A stretch of DNA of 64,000 nt from Helicoverpa zea (GCF_022581195.2 NC_061460.1:12869501-12933500), one strand, 5' to 3'. Numbered from the stretch's first letter, positions 34,017-45,802 are shown. Notes: generated by a model not told the origin, from the sequence alone. Made by a program: numbers and translations.

Positions 34017-34316
34017 AGTGGAACAAAAGTGCTTTATTTTATTTTGTATTATTCGGTGTTTTAAATTAATAATAAATAAAATTGAATTGTATAACTGTAA
34101 AATAAATTAATAATAATTAAATTGTAATAGACAGCTGTGTTGCTGGGAAGTTTGTTCTTCACCGCTTCTTCTTTCCAGCCATAACACTAGGAAGTGGTGA
34201 AAGGGGGGCGTTTTGGGGGTGCTGTCATTCTTGTAAAATTTTGACGTTAAAAAGTGCTAATCGTATTAGCCTATTTTAATAAATGATTTTGACTTTGACT
34301 TTGACTTTGACTTTGA
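34017..34316 (+). repeat. LINE 3'UTR with (TTTGAC)n tail
   Basis: It contains GTTGCTGGGAAGTTTGTTC, CCGCTTCTTCTTTCC and GCGTTTTGGGGG, which recur in the element at 5093-5629 (antisense) and, in part, at 24146-24210. The end is AATAAATGATTT followed by (TTTGAC)n. The shared segment may be the part recognised by the reverse transcriptase. Confidence 0.75.
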
Positions 34317-34380
34317 TAAGTGAAAATGAGCGCGTACAAACAAACAAAAAAAATATTCCTATTTATTGTATTAGTATAGA
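34317..34380 (+). repeat. Right half of Helitron-like repeat interrupted by the LINE
   Basis: TGAAAATGAGC...TACAAACAAACAAAAAAAATATTCC...ATTAGTATAGAT is the family's 3' portion (compare 43895-43948). It resumes directly after the LINE tail. Confidence 0.6.
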
Positions 34381-34880
34381 TTTGTGTGTCAATTTAGGTA
34401 AATTATGTAGCATTGTTACAACGAATCGTTGCAACTATAACTTTGGACTTGTGCTCGGTTGGAGGAAGTTAATTGAATAAGTCACTTAATGCGAGAACTA
34501 TCGATAAATAAATATCTACACAACTACTCAAAAATAAAGGTAGGTATGTACTTAATACGCAAAAAAACGCGTGGTTTCAGCCGCACTCATATCCAGATAA
34601 AAAGTAGACTAATGTGATTCTGATGTAGCTATCTGTTTATAAAAAATCTTTAAGGTAGAATTCCGTGGATCGCGGCTGTCGCAGCCGCGCGCGGCCTACA
34701 ACAGTCGTCGGCCTCTCGCGGCCGTACGCATCTCAACATGGTCTAGCGCTTAATAACATCTATAGAATCTTAGTAAAACCAGAATTGAATTGTTTTTATT
34801 TAGTCGGCAAAACTTCCTTTTGTTTTCATTACAATAACAAATGCTTTTGAATCAGTATTTGGTAGTATTCTTCTTCATTT
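34381..34880. other. Mostly unrecognised; GC-rich patch at 34660-34745
   Basis: The patch 34663-34745 (GGCTGTCGCAGCCGCGCGCGGCC and GGCCTCTCGCGGCCG) is strongly GC-rich with hairpin potential in AT-rich surroundings. It may be a MITE end but no partner repeat was found here. The ORF across it is not supported. Confidence 0.35.
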
Positions 34881-35105
34881 CTACTTTTTAAAGATAGTGT
34901 CGATTGGTAATCTATTTTCATTATACAGCCTCAGCAGCACGTTATCCTCCTCTTCATCAAGGATATCAATTAGCACTTCGACTATAGGGAACGGACGAAC
35001 AAAATCGACTATCAGTTCTGTATTTTTTTGCATCAAGATGTAATAGCCATTCACGTTTATAATATTAGGGCTATATAATATTAGTGCATCAGTTTCCAGG
35101 TACAA
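34878..35105 (-). pseudogene. Possible short coding remnant, unidentified
   Basis: A minus-strand open frame of about 74 codons has a protein-like composition (acidic run DEEEDN, ordered hydrophobics, ending DTIFKK). It starts at TTG, has no upstream ATG and meets an in-frame TAA a few codons upstream. No usable splice acceptor restores the frame. I do not recognise it. It could be the last exon or a fossil of one, or chance. Confidence 0.2.
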
Positions 35106-35615
35106 TAAACATTAGGTACTACAAATAGCCGTGTGTTAATATTTGTTTTACAGGAATTACGTTTCTTAACAAGGTCTCTAAAGTACGAGAGGTAGGTACA
35201 CAAACCAGACTGGACCCTAAAGACCCTAAATCATCTTTGGAGTTCCTGCGTATCATGTATCATGACGAGTTCTTGCATGTTTCGGAAGGCACGATAAATT
35301 ACTGTGCATCAGACGCATATATTTAGTCAGAAGTCGGGAAATCGGACAAATGAAACCAAAATCATGACCACTGATTTACTGATTAAAATTTCGAAATAAG
35401 TGTGAAACATTTTAATTGCTTTTGGCATACATGTTGATTACCGCGGCTTTCCCTCGCTTAATGAGATAAAAACGTATCAATATCGGAACTGATTGCCAAA
35501 TTAACATCGTTACTGCATGCTATACATCTTGTCAATTATTTTGCTGTTTAATTAGTAATTATGTGGCCTTTATTAATTTTGGTATCAAAATAATTAATTT
35601 GAAATTGTTACACAG
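35106..35615. other. AT-rich DNA, nothing recognised
   Basis: No structured repeat or ORF can be supported. Confidence 0.4.
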
Positions 35616-35644
35616 GGGAAATCAGCAGATGTGTTACTTCACAG
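35616..35644 (+). other. Candidate 29-nt microexon
   Basis: The acceptor TTGTTACACAG (to 35615, weak pyrimidine tract) and the consensus donor CAG|GTAAGT (35642-35650) bracket 29 bases. Its frame is open and is compatible in phase with the segments at 18189 and 51890. The support is weak on its own. Confidence 0.25.
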
Positions 35645-37077
35645 GTAAGTTCATAAATCTTTGCAAACCGGAAAGTGTGACAACCAGTCTTACTTAGGAA
35701 AGTGCCAGACAGAAGATGATAAAATTGTCAAAGTATAGAAAAAAAACATTATATTAATTGATTAAAAAAAAATACAAATAAGAACATAATTAACACAAGA
35801 AAATAATTCACCACGACAGTTGTTAGTGCATACTTATCAAAGCAGCCAACTACACGACATTTCATTAAAAATGTTGTCAGCGCTGTACCAAGTTATGAAA
35901 ATTTGATCACTCAGTCTTAACTTCACATGTACTAAGTTAGTAAGTAACGTAACTTAGCTGAACTTATGAAGGGTAGCCTTCAGTATGCACATAAATAAAG
36001 GAGGGGAGATGTGTCGCCTTCAGGCGAATACTAACGAAGCTACTTAGAGCAGACAACCAACTGGAAAGGCCCTGAGCACAATGCCGAGTGACATAGCCTA
36101 TATTTTATCAGGTATAACCTTCCCCCTGGTACGCAGGTATAACCGCAGGAAAATAGATAGTTTTAATATGAAGTTAATTAGTTCCAATTAACTTTATATT
36201 TATTTATATTCTATTGCAACAATAATGATAGTTCACTCACACATTTTCGATCACCGAAATTGGTGAGTATGAGTAGCGCTGTCGTAGCTTTGTAAGAGGG
36301 AAGGCGTAGCTATGGCGTCTCTAGTCGGTTATATTATCCAATGACGCAGATGTAGTATAATAAACTTTAGGTATTTGGTAGGTTTTATGAACTTTCTGGG
36401 AATAATGAAAATCGATATGTTGTACATGTGTATGCCTGGTCGATTTTAGGAGACTCGACAGATGTAGGTACTGAGTAACAACCTTATTTTTTAATGATGT
36501 AGGCTGCCAGATTTTTAGGGGTGACTCTTGATGCAGTTTGTTAGATGATCTGAAAAATAAACTACCGATTTGAAAAATACTTTCAGTTGTAGATAGCCAG
36601 CAAGGCATATAAGTATGTTACTGTTTATCCGGTGAAACCGCTGGCAGAAGCATGTTAATTCATGTTCCAGGAACAAAGTAATGACATTTATCACACGTTA
36701 CATCCACAGCGATTATAATGATTTCTGATTTCGTGTAAAACCTCAATTGCTAATTATCAAAATTAATTTCATACAACGCGTGTAAAATAAATCTATCCAA
36801 TCAATTATGTCAACGCTAAATGCTACTTAATATTATATTGTATGTTTTGGATTTTAATAGAATTGACTGACAGCGGTTTTCATTAAAATAATAACATTGG
36901 TACTCTACCTGTGGTCAAAATGTCTGTATGTCTGTCATGATTATTACAGGACTGCTATAATGTGATTTGCAAACCGATTTTACAAGCTTAATTTTAATTT
37001 ATTTGTGAAAAGCCTGTTTACACTCGTTTACTGCTTTCATAAAGTAACTTTACTGTGAGTTTAGCTACTGACTAATA
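35645..37077. other. AT-rich DNA, no supportable gene
   Basis: A short repeat scrap (GCCAGACAGAAGATGA, 35704-35719) resembles a family B SINE end. A Lep1-like scrap lies near 36090-36160 (antisense). Nothing coding is visible. Confidence 0.35.
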
Positions 37078-37260
37078 GCCAGTTTCTTCATCAAAAGTTA
37101 AAGCCAAAGTAAAAGTCAAAGTAATGTCTAAAGTAAAAGTAACGGTCAAATTCAATTTTTCTATTAGTTTTGTCGTCACTTTAGACTTGAAAAAACAAAT
37201 TTGACCGTTACTTTTACTTTAGACATTACTTTAACTTTAACTTTTGATGAAGAAACTGGC
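37078..37260. mobile_element. Fold-back MITE, 183 bp
   Basis: Almost the whole element is two inverted arms (37078-37156 and 37194-37260). The ends are GCCAGTTTCTTCATCAAAAG, and the arms differ mainly by one indel of about 12 bases. AAAGTAAAAGT-like motifs repeat inside the arms. It has no coding capacity. The transcript would form long dsRNA. Confidence 0.85.
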
Positions 37261-37734
37261 CGTAAGTACGCAAGGGTCAAACAAGAAATATTAACAAAAC
37301 ACTAAGTATTGACAGTAATTTGACGAGAGCTGCAGTTAATTGCTTATCATTTTGACTATAATAAAGTCACAAGTAATATAAATAAAACACAGTGTCATTT
37401 GTTCGTAACGAATCATATTTGTAATTCACAATTCCAAAACTAAAACTGATTACCTAACTTTAACGTTTCAGAACTGCGTGTAACATACTGTAATCAGCAT
37501 TCACTGTCGACTTCGAGACGACGATGCTGGCTAAATTCCCAAATCAAACATGTCCATTTCATGTCCACGATATATGTACTCTGCTGATCCTTCAATATAA
37601 CAAATTCATTATTCGCGTTCTTTTATTTCTTCTTTTGAAGTGGTGATTTTTTTATCACGTGTGTCTTCAAATCTTCATATCAGAATACAGTATGATTTTG
37701 TACTCTTAGTTTGTTTGTAGGTTCCGTTGATTGT
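37261..37734. other. No recognised feature
   Basis: A less AT-rich stretch at 37480-37600 has no ORF or repeat identity. Confidence 0.4.
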
Positions 37735-37935
37735 AGAGCCGTTGTCAACATACAGATAATTTCGCAACTGTATGACCAAACGCGGCAAGCGCACACGGTC
37801 TGGCCGAAACGCCGGCACATCGACGCAATGTCAAGTGGAACTGATGTCAGTCGTAGTGCATCTGTTTCAGTGTGTCGTCGTCTAATTGTCTACAAGTTAG
37901 TGTCTAACCTTAGTTTAAGCGACAACCACTGAAAC
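37735..37935 (+). promoter_or_regulatory. Possible promoter-type CpG-bearing patch
   Basis: A patch of raised GC and CpG content (CGCGGCAAGCGCACACGG, GCCGAAACGCCGG) is followed by an initiator-like TCAGTGTG (about 37868) and GTTAGT (about 37897). It could be a first exon and promoter on the plus strand. There is no TATA box or ORF of note. This is speculative. Confidence 0.2.
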
Positions 37936-37999
37936 ATTGGAGTCTGAATTCTAGATGTCTATCTCAAGTGCAAAGCCTTGTTGAACTATTAGTATGGAG

Positions 38000-38292
38000 C
38001 AAGCCTTAAGGTAAGATTCCACTAAATTGTACACGCACCTTTGTTCGCGAGCAAAAGATCGCGTGCATCGGTGAGAGTTAATGACTATTTTTTTTTATTA
38101 CGTATATATCAGGAACAGCTGGAATATATAGTATACAACATAGACATACACATAAAAAATACTACTGTTTTGTTATTTGCATGCCCATTGCCGGCAAAAC
38201 ATGGAGAACTTATATTTTTTTTGTAACATCTATGTACTTACCACCCATGTTTGCAAAATAAATGATTTGATTTGATTTGATTTGATTTGAAA
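38000..38292 (+). repeat. LINE 3'-end fragment with (ATTTG)n tail
   Basis: The segment ends AAATAAATGATTTG followed by (ATTTG)n (38262-38289), the tail type of CR1-group elements. No RT residues remain. Confidence 0.6.
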
Positions 38293-39182
38293 AAGTTGAC
38301 AATTACTAAACTAGCATTATTCGTTTGTTCCATTTTTCTTATTTTCTGTATCCTGTGTACATAAACTATTAACTAAATTAATTAGGTATGTTCGCGTAAA
38401 AAACATGTTGCAATTTCACGGACATTTTAGAAATGTTGATTGGATAGAGCGAGCAGGGTCAATAGCCGTACTCCGATGGAATCTTGCCTTTTAGACTATC
38501 CCTGACTGAAGCGTCTAGATTGAGTGGAAATTGCTTACGTCGAGTGTGACCTGAGTACAGGTGCATACCTATTTAGACGCATGAATACGAGTGTTAAGTC
38601 TGGTCTATAGAGTTGTATAAACTTGGGCTCGAAAATAAAATGAGGTAATCTAGCCATCCAATTATGGGTTGCTTGAATATTTGAACATAGTTCAATATTG
38701 TTTTGATGTCCCGTTCAATTAGTAGCGTGTAACATGTAGTAAAACTATTACATAAATTATTATTGTTATTAACTCGCCGGCAAAATTCAAATAAATGCAG
38801 CTTGATAGTTACAAACCCTAATAAAAGGACCTAATAAACCTATCAAACATTGAAGTACCTACAGGTAAAGGTACAAAAAATATTTAATGCCCTCCTAGAT
38901 TTAGGACCTATAAGGCTAAAAGCACACCAATGACAGTCATAAATATTTCAACTATACATAGATACCGCAGTCTAAAAACAACAGCTGACCTGTTTGAGGC
39001 TATTTCGAGAATATCTCAATTAATCCGTCAACGCCAACAATATAATCCGTTTATCGTGGTTTAGCATATGAATATTAATTGGTATTGTAAAAAATATTTT
39101 ATTGAAACGACCAAAAATATGGTTTCAATAACAAACCATTGAAATAAAATTACTATCGTATGACATTTCGACGTATAAGCAA
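38293..39182. other. AT-rich DNA, nothing recognised
   Basis: No supportable gene or structured repeat. Confidence 0.4.
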
Positions 39183-39612
39183 GCATATATAAGGTGCTTT
39201 AATATTACCTGCCAGGACTTGAATGGAGGGTAGTATTGCGTTTATAGATTACAATAGTTAAGATAAATAATTGATTATTTGTCATATTTTTTTTCATACA
39301 AAAAAAAAAAACGTATAAATTTGACTTAATTTATTAGTTTAAAACCATCCAGTAGAGTTGCGCGTTGCCACTCTTGCAGAACAGATAGAAAGAGATAGCA
39401 GTTGTTTCCATTGACGAAGCGACATTACGCCGCGCCCGTAATTTGTGAACCACGTTATGCAGAGTAGAGCCAATGTTAATTTAACTTGTTTAATGTCTCA
39501 AATTGAATTGACTGTTCCGGGGAACGAAATTTCTTAACTATTGTAATCTATAAACGCAATACTAACCCCCATTCAAGTCCTGTCAGGTAATATTAAAGCA
39601 CCTTATATATGC
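39183..39612. mobile_element. MITE with 81-bp terminal inverted repeats
   Basis: The arms 39183-39263 and 39532-39612 match in inverted orientation with about four mismatches, starting GCATATATAAGGTGCTTTAA. The TA-rich ends leave the target duplication ambiguous (TA or TATA). The interior of about 270 bp is non-coding. Confidence 0.88.
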
Positions 39613-39639
39613 ATGAGCCACGCAGTATTGTTATTTTTA

Positions 39640-39780
39640 GCACGTACTGGCTTCCGCCTTCGGTTTTACCCGCGCCCCGAGGTAACTACTTTCCGTAGCC
39701 GGATGGTGACAAAAACTATCCTATGTCCTTTTCCCGGATCTAGGCTACCTCCCCTTGAAAGGTACATTCTTGAGTTACGT
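39640..39780 (+). repeat. Degenerate Lep1/Helitron-like fragment
   Basis: TACTGGCTTCCGCCTTCGGTTTTACCCGCGCCCCG, then GGTGACAAAAACTATCCTATGTCC, is the family's left part. The ORF through it is not a gene. Confidence 0.5.
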
Positions 39781-41229
39781 AGTAGTAGTGTAAACCTACC
39801 ACATAGGCATCTAGGTACCTTATAGGTATCTAGGTACCTCTATACATATATAGACTTGTAACCATTTGATAAACACAATAAAAATAAATCCTCTTTATCG
39901 TCTTTGGATAAACATTACCATTATTTCTACCTAGGCAGTACTATAAATTTCATGTAGTTACTTCTGCTTGAAACTTGTCTTACGTCTAGACATCGGCACT
40001 GTAATAAATATATTTAAGGTAGTCGAGTGTAGATGTTCCTCACGAAAGCAGGTAAACTATGTTTGTGTGTGTACCTAAATGTACATGAACATTGTGTTTG
40101 TATGGCTAACCATGTCTGGGAGGGCAAATAAAGTTGGCGTCCCTGAATGCTACCCAGTAGCAGAGGCAGAGGCAGAGGTAGTCAGAGGCCGTCAGGTGGA
40201 TTTGGGAAAACCCAGACACCAGGGCTTGGTAGATGATTAAACACTCGATAAAAGGAGAAAAAGACCTCGGGAGCACTCGGTAGTGGCAAGCCAACATGCA
40301 TGTACATTTTACACACACAAGTCTATAACTTATTAATATGTTTTGGGTGCAATGTAACCTCCAAAGTAATCTCTCTGCATTTGCAAATATTCAAAAGCAA
40401 AAAAAAAAGAAATTCTGTACATTTGCTTGTCCCACTGACATATTTTTAAACTGTGTAATATCTCTATGCCTACATTATGATAATATCATATTCACATTTT
40501 ATAGACTGTAATAATGGCTGGAACACTCATATATTTCAGCTTTTTCTTCTAGAAACGATACATTTTCAGTATTCGTGGCCTTTTGGGCAGTTTTAGGTCC
40601 CCTATGTTCTACTTTTTATGGCTAGATGGGTGATAGTGTGGGAATTTATTCAGTTTTCATGTGTATTTGATGCCAAAATGGTGGAGCATTTCATTATAAT
40701 ATTCTTTTGTCCAACACGTCTACATTATTTGTGTATCTACCGCAATTATCATAGATTATTTAACCTTCGGAATAAAACTCTATTTTCAGTTTATTCGCCT
40801 CGAAATGATCTATTTTTAAAGTTCGACGAAAAGGGGTGTTTCAAAAAGTTTGACCAATGTGTAAATGTGTCACTGTAGCCCTTAAACAGATGAATCGATT
40901 GGGATTTTGGGATGCGATTTTTATGGTTGGAAGCTGGTTAACCTGTGGTGGTTCTTAGACAAAATTAATCATATTCAGCTTGACCGTTTTCTAGTCTTTT
41001 CCAAACTATGATGGTGGCCTGTTACAAGCTTTACTTGCAATGAGAATACACCCAGTAACTAAATAGAAAACAGCCCGTTATCAAGTAGATTGCAATTTCA
41101 ATAAGCGCACCATATCGTGTAATTGAGATTTTATCAACTTGTTTATCTTTGAATGTACTTGATGGTGCTCAGAGGAATTCCATTGATTAATATTAGTAGT
41201 TATTTTTTTTTTGGGGATTTTTTTTTTTC
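39781..41229. other. No supportable gene
   Basis: AT-rich, with a short GCAGAG/GGCAGA tandem (40159-40176). Open frames here lack domains. Confidence 0.4.
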
Positions 41230-41745
41230 CAGAATTTGGGATGGATTTTTACAACATCCTTTGTAAAATATTGTTTAAGGCTACAGCTGTGTACGGCGGT
41301 CGGTGGCGATATGTATAGTGGTGGAGTTAATGTTTTGCTTGGGGGACCTCTCTCGGAACAGAGTGTTTCTATCTATAAATTTGTAAAAGATGTGTTTTTG
41401 AGGAGAGATTCTTTTTAGTTCGTGTATTTTATTATCAGTTTATTTTAATTTCTTTTTTCATTCAATCCTTAGTTAATTTTTTATATTCTGTTTCGGGTTG
41501 TCTCTCAAGTAAGGCGTGGGATTTGCCATTGTGCATGTCGCCATTGATTATATCGAATGGCTCTGGCATTGAGTCTTTGAATGCACAATATTTAATTCAA
41601 TTCACTAATTCACAAAATTTTTTATTGACTATTTTTTATATAGAGTTTCTTATTTGTTTTTTTATTTAATTTGTGTAAAACCTTACGAGGGTGGCATAAC
41701 GCAGCCGCGTTTAAGCCTCTAAAAATAAAAGATTAAAAAAATATA
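41230..41745 (+). repeat. 5'-truncated LINE 3' end
   Basis: A short open frame (41236-41418) looks like the last residues of a LINE ORF2 (LLGGPLSEQSVSIYKFVKD). It is followed by a T-rich 3'UTR that ends CCTTACGAGGGTGGCATAACGCAGCC...AATAAAAGATTAAAAAAA. The clade is not assignable from this tail. Confidence 0.5.
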
Positions 41746-42794
41746 TATTGTTAATATTTTACGATAGCAGAACTAATTGTACTACGTCACGTGACATTAC
41801 TAGTTATCTTGTTAAGTTCAAACTAAGGTTAACTATGAAAAGCAGAGGTTCGAAAGTGTACCCAATTTGGCTTCTTTGAACTCGAGAATAAATAGGTATG
41901 TATATCGTTTTATACCTTTTGCAACCGCATATTAAAATTCATAATGCATTTACAGTAAAGCAAGAAACACGCATTTCATCTTATCGCCATATCCCGTCAA
42001 GATTAATAATCTGAGTGATAACGTCATAAAAATGCACTATGCAGTAAAAATATCTTAAGTTTTCCATCAGTATGCAGTACAAGGGTATAATATAATACAT
42101 AGATGTCATAAAGAAAAGGCCTTTTCACATAAACTTGAGGCAGTCTCAACCTATTCATAATTTTTCAAGTCAATTTTTTTAAGTCAATAATTTTTATTTA
42201 TAATTTTCTATATTTACATATGAAACATATATTTAACATTAATATAATACACACATTGGTACACTTGCTATAAATTAATAATTATATTTACAAAATTGTA
42301 TCAAGAAACTCTGTACCCAAGAAGAGGCAGGCAGCATTGCCACGTTTGGATGGAAATGCTTAATATTAGTCAATAATTTACATCTAAGATATTTCGAAGT
42401 ATATTAACTAAGAAAAGTTTTATTACCTGCAATTGAAATAGCAAAGCCGCGTTTAAGAAGCCGGGAATTTACGACTTCACCACGAAGGTTTTTAAAGTAT
42501 AAAAAGATATCATTGAAAAATATCTAAAATTTCGACGCAAATCAACTGATTTTATAAAATCACAAACAAGAGCTTGTAACTATTTTGTATACCTTTTCAA
42601 TATTAAAAAAAATATTTACACTAGAATAAACTTCTAAATATCTCGCGACAAAATTAATCAGGCTTGACGCGACGAAGCAGAGTACTTATTGACATTTAAA
42701 AGATATTGTTATTAATACCTCTGATACCTAGTCGATAATATTCTTATATAAAATAATGTTTTTCCAAATGTCAACGGCCCTAGTCAATGAACTT
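41746..42794. other. AT-rich DNA, nothing recognised
   Basis: No ORF or structured repeat can be supported. Confidence 0.4.
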
Positions 42795-42936
42795 TAAGCT
42801 GTGCTTTCAGACTAGAGGATTTTACGCTCGGCAAAATTTGCAATATTTATTGACAAGTAATGCTAGAATATTTCTCAGAATATGTCGCGTGTAGAGAAAA
42901 ACAGTAGAAAATCCACTAGTGTGAAAGCGCTGTTAA
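42795..42936. mobile_element. Small MITE with GCTTTCA.ACTAG.GGATTTT ends
   Basis: The left end GCTTTCAGACTAGAGGATTTT (from about 42800) and the right end, reversed as GCTTTCACACTAGTGGATTTT, are imperfect inverted repeats enclosing about 95 bases. A related GGGATCACACTAGCTAATTG scrap lies at about 55428. Confidence 0.6.
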
Positions 42937-43751
42937 TCGTTCTGATTAATCAGTTTTCTCAACCGTGACAAATGAATCAAACACATAAGTAAGGCCTCTT
43001 GAACCCTACCATTTCCTGTAGTGATTCGAAGAAGACTGAAAAAATGCAAAGTCTGGATAATAAGTTATAGTAGAATTAAGTAAACGCACTATTATGAAAA
43101 CTTTAACAGGGCTTTTTTACAATGATATTTAAAATCGTGCTTAAACAAAATATATATGTAGTTGCGCACGCCAGATCTTATAACTGCAAAGGACCTTATA
43201 TTTGTATACTGAAAAAAAAAATTAAGCAATATTTTAAGGTTTTTGATTTTGGCCTCAACCCACTGTCAAAAGTTATACGAAGGTGAATGGAAACTAGATG
43301 TCCCAAAATTCAAAATTCTGTTTCACCCTCCCACGTCTGAATGTCAGTCTTCAAGTGAACTGTCACATAATAAGTTAACTGAGAGAAAATTATAAATTCA
43401 GTGAACGTAGGTGTACGAATAATATCTAGCTTAAGTGGTGAAACTTCAAATGAAGTACGAACATTTAAGTGGATTATTTATCATTACAAATTAAAGTTTT
43501 GAAAAATTGTGACTAATTTTAAAAAGTGCTAAAAACTAGTATGACTTTATTTTTCACTTCGAACGCAAAAAGAGAGGTGTTATAAGTTTGAGCGCTGTGA
43601 CTGACTGCGGCACCGTAACTCTTAACGGATGAACCGATATTGACGTATTTATTGTTTTAAATGAAAGCTGGTTTCCAGTATAATGTGTTTCATCAAAATC
43701 GATCTTCTGTTTCGTCAATGACTATATTTTTATTGTACTTTATTAAATACT

Positions 43752-43950
43752 AGCCGTTTTCCCGCGGTTTCACCCGCGTCCCGTGGGAGCTACTGCCCGC
43801 ACCGGGATAAAATATTGCCTATGTTACTCGCAGATAATATAGCTGTCTAATGGTAAAAGAATATTTAAATCGGTCCAGTAGTTTTTGAGTTTATCCATTA
43901 CAACGAAACAAACAAACAAAGTTTTCCTCTTAATAATATTAGTATAGACG
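43752..43950 (+). mobile_element. Lep1/Helitron-like element, near complete
   Basis: From TAGCCGTTTTCCCGCGGTTTCACCC through CCGTGGGAGCTACTGCCCGCACCGGG and AATCGGTCCAGTAGTTT to AACAAACAAACAAAG...ATATTAGTATAG, it gives the fullest order of motifs in this family within the window. Confidence 0.65.
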
Positions 43951-43992
43951 AGAAATAATATTTATGTTCCGTAAAAATATTTTAAGACTTAC

Positions 43993-44096
43993 TTGTCTAA
44001 ATATGCCACTTTTCAAAGTGGATGACCAGAATGGTTAGATTCCACATGTGATGACGAAAAGTCCACGACCGGTAGATACTGTTGTGATGATTTCAC
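43993..44096 (-). other. AstA-R: Candidate 5'UTR exon of AstA-R with 16-codon uORF
   Basis: On the minus strand an acceptor TTTCTTTGTTACAG (ending 44097) and a donor GTAAGT (43992-43987) bracket 104 bases. These are not part of any repeat I can recognise. There is no long ORF. One upstream ORF runs from ATG (44047-44045) to TAG (43999-43997), 16 codons. Orientation and splice quality fit an untranslated exon upstream of the receptor's coding exon at 1-443. The link is inference. Confidence 0.45.
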
Positions 44097-44329
44097 CTGT
44101 AACAAAGAAATCAATGTAATAAGTCATTAGTAGATGCATTATTTCATAATTAATTCCCTATGTTCATAATAACCACTGCAATCATGTTGAAATTAACTTT
44201 ACGTAATAGATATTTTCAACTATTTGCCAGAAATCAATTAATAACATCCCAAAATTAAACTTTCCACATATTATTCTACCAAAATATCTAAATTCAGTAT
44301 TAGGTTTCGGCTCCACTAAAACGAAGCGA

Positions 44330-44560
44330 AACGTTAAAGTTTTTAACACCCTTTAGAATGTCTCTATCTGACCACTGGGAATCCTACCCGGGGCTACGGG
44401 ATTGTTTGAAAGAGTTACCACAACCTTGGTCCATAATGGGCTTAAGAAGGAACATGGGTTTAGTCAGTAAGAGTCTGACACTCCCTTACGCTGCTATCCC
44501 ACAGCGGGAGGGCTCTTTCGATGATTTCCCATAAAAAAGGGTAAAACTATCCCATTCCTC
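44330..44560 (+). repeat. Dispersed repeat family D, copy 4
   Basis: It contains GGGGCTACGGGATTGTTTGAAAGAGTTACC, GGGTTTAGTCAGTAAGAGTCTGACACTCCC and CCCACAGCGGGAGGG...GATGATTTCCCATAAAAAAGGG. It is the longest copy of the family here. Confidence 0.6.
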
Positions 44561-45802
44561 TCTATTTTGGTAAAGTACGAGTCTTACTACCATCAAATTC
44601 ATAATAATAATATTCGGTTCACTTCCAAACTCCGAATAACAATGTTCGGATAATGATATGCATTTGATAGTCATTTGTTTGTAGGTAGTCAAAACATTGG
44701 AGTCGGTCGGGCGAATGATTGGCGTCGTGCGTTTGTAATCATATCCAAATGTGATCAAGTTATTGTTTATATGATAGGAGGAACACGTGTTGATTGGGTC
44801 GTGTAGATATCCTTATACTTAGTATGTATTTAGGTGTAGTCAAATGTGTTATTGTCGGCCTGGGCACTATAGGTATAGCTCTCCACGCTTACTCAAGTCA
44901 GTTAAAAATGCATGAAGACATTGGAATTTGGTCAGAAGAAGGTTTTGAATGCTCATATACGTATACATTCTTTCTAACCAATTTTTCAAGATGAATTGCA
45001 TATTTTTATATTTAACCGGAAATATTGTTTCAGCACAATCTTACGTGTTCGTTTTCTTTGACGTTGACATCCTTTCAGTCATTTTTGAGTTTATCGCAAC
45101 AGACATACAAACTGACAAATTCAGCAACGGATATTGTTTTAGAAATAGAGATTTCCGAAATATCCAGCCAACAACAGATTTATAGACAGTATTTTACTGA
45201 AAACTAGTTTATAGAAGCCAGCCATTCAATCTCAACCCAAATCTCCGACAAGACAGAATCTCTCGAGTACTGTAGTGGCTATTGATTTGATTATTTGACA
45301 GACCATTCTATTCGCTTTGTGTTCATAACTCTGTGGAGCCTTTGTCTTGACCATGAGCGTGAAAATTCTGTATTGTTGAGGTATTCTTAATGATTGCACA
45401 CTAACGGCTTATTCGCCAATCATTTAAGATAAATTCTTTACACTAAGTAATACAAATCTTGAGTGAATTTGTCGCATAAAGGTGAGCACAACACTGAAGG
45501 ATTGGGTGCGTTATGTGCAAGCTAGAAAATTAGTTAGAGAATCCAAAACTGGTTATAACAGGATTTTCAGGATATTCCTTATCTACATTTCGAGTATCAG
45601 AAACAAGTAAATAATATACATAGAAAGGGTAAAAAAACTAATGCATAGCAAGCCTTAAGAATACTGCAAGAAAAAACACATCTAGCATAGAAGATCATAG
45701 AGACATTTTTAAACACTTCCTTACACTCATTGGCTAATTATATAATTGTCTCTTTAAACTAACATTCATTCATCAATATAGAAGCATGGCTATTTCAGAC
45801 AT

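Larger units (their letters stand above)
28905..34316 (+). mobile_element. Full-length CR1-like non-LTR retrotransposon
   Basis: The element has a 5'UTR of about 0.7 kb, ORF1 (29605-31173), ORF2 (31137-34016) and a 3'UTR of 300 bp ending in AATAAATGATTT and a (TTTGAC)n tail (34285-34316). It is inserted in an older Helitron-like repeat whose halves flank it. Both ORFs are open and all endonuclease and RT motifs are present, so it may be autonomous and young. Exact ends are approximate, as I could not define a target-site duplication. The microsatellite tail without poly-A and the esterase-like ORF1 point to the CR1 group. Confidence 0.88.
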
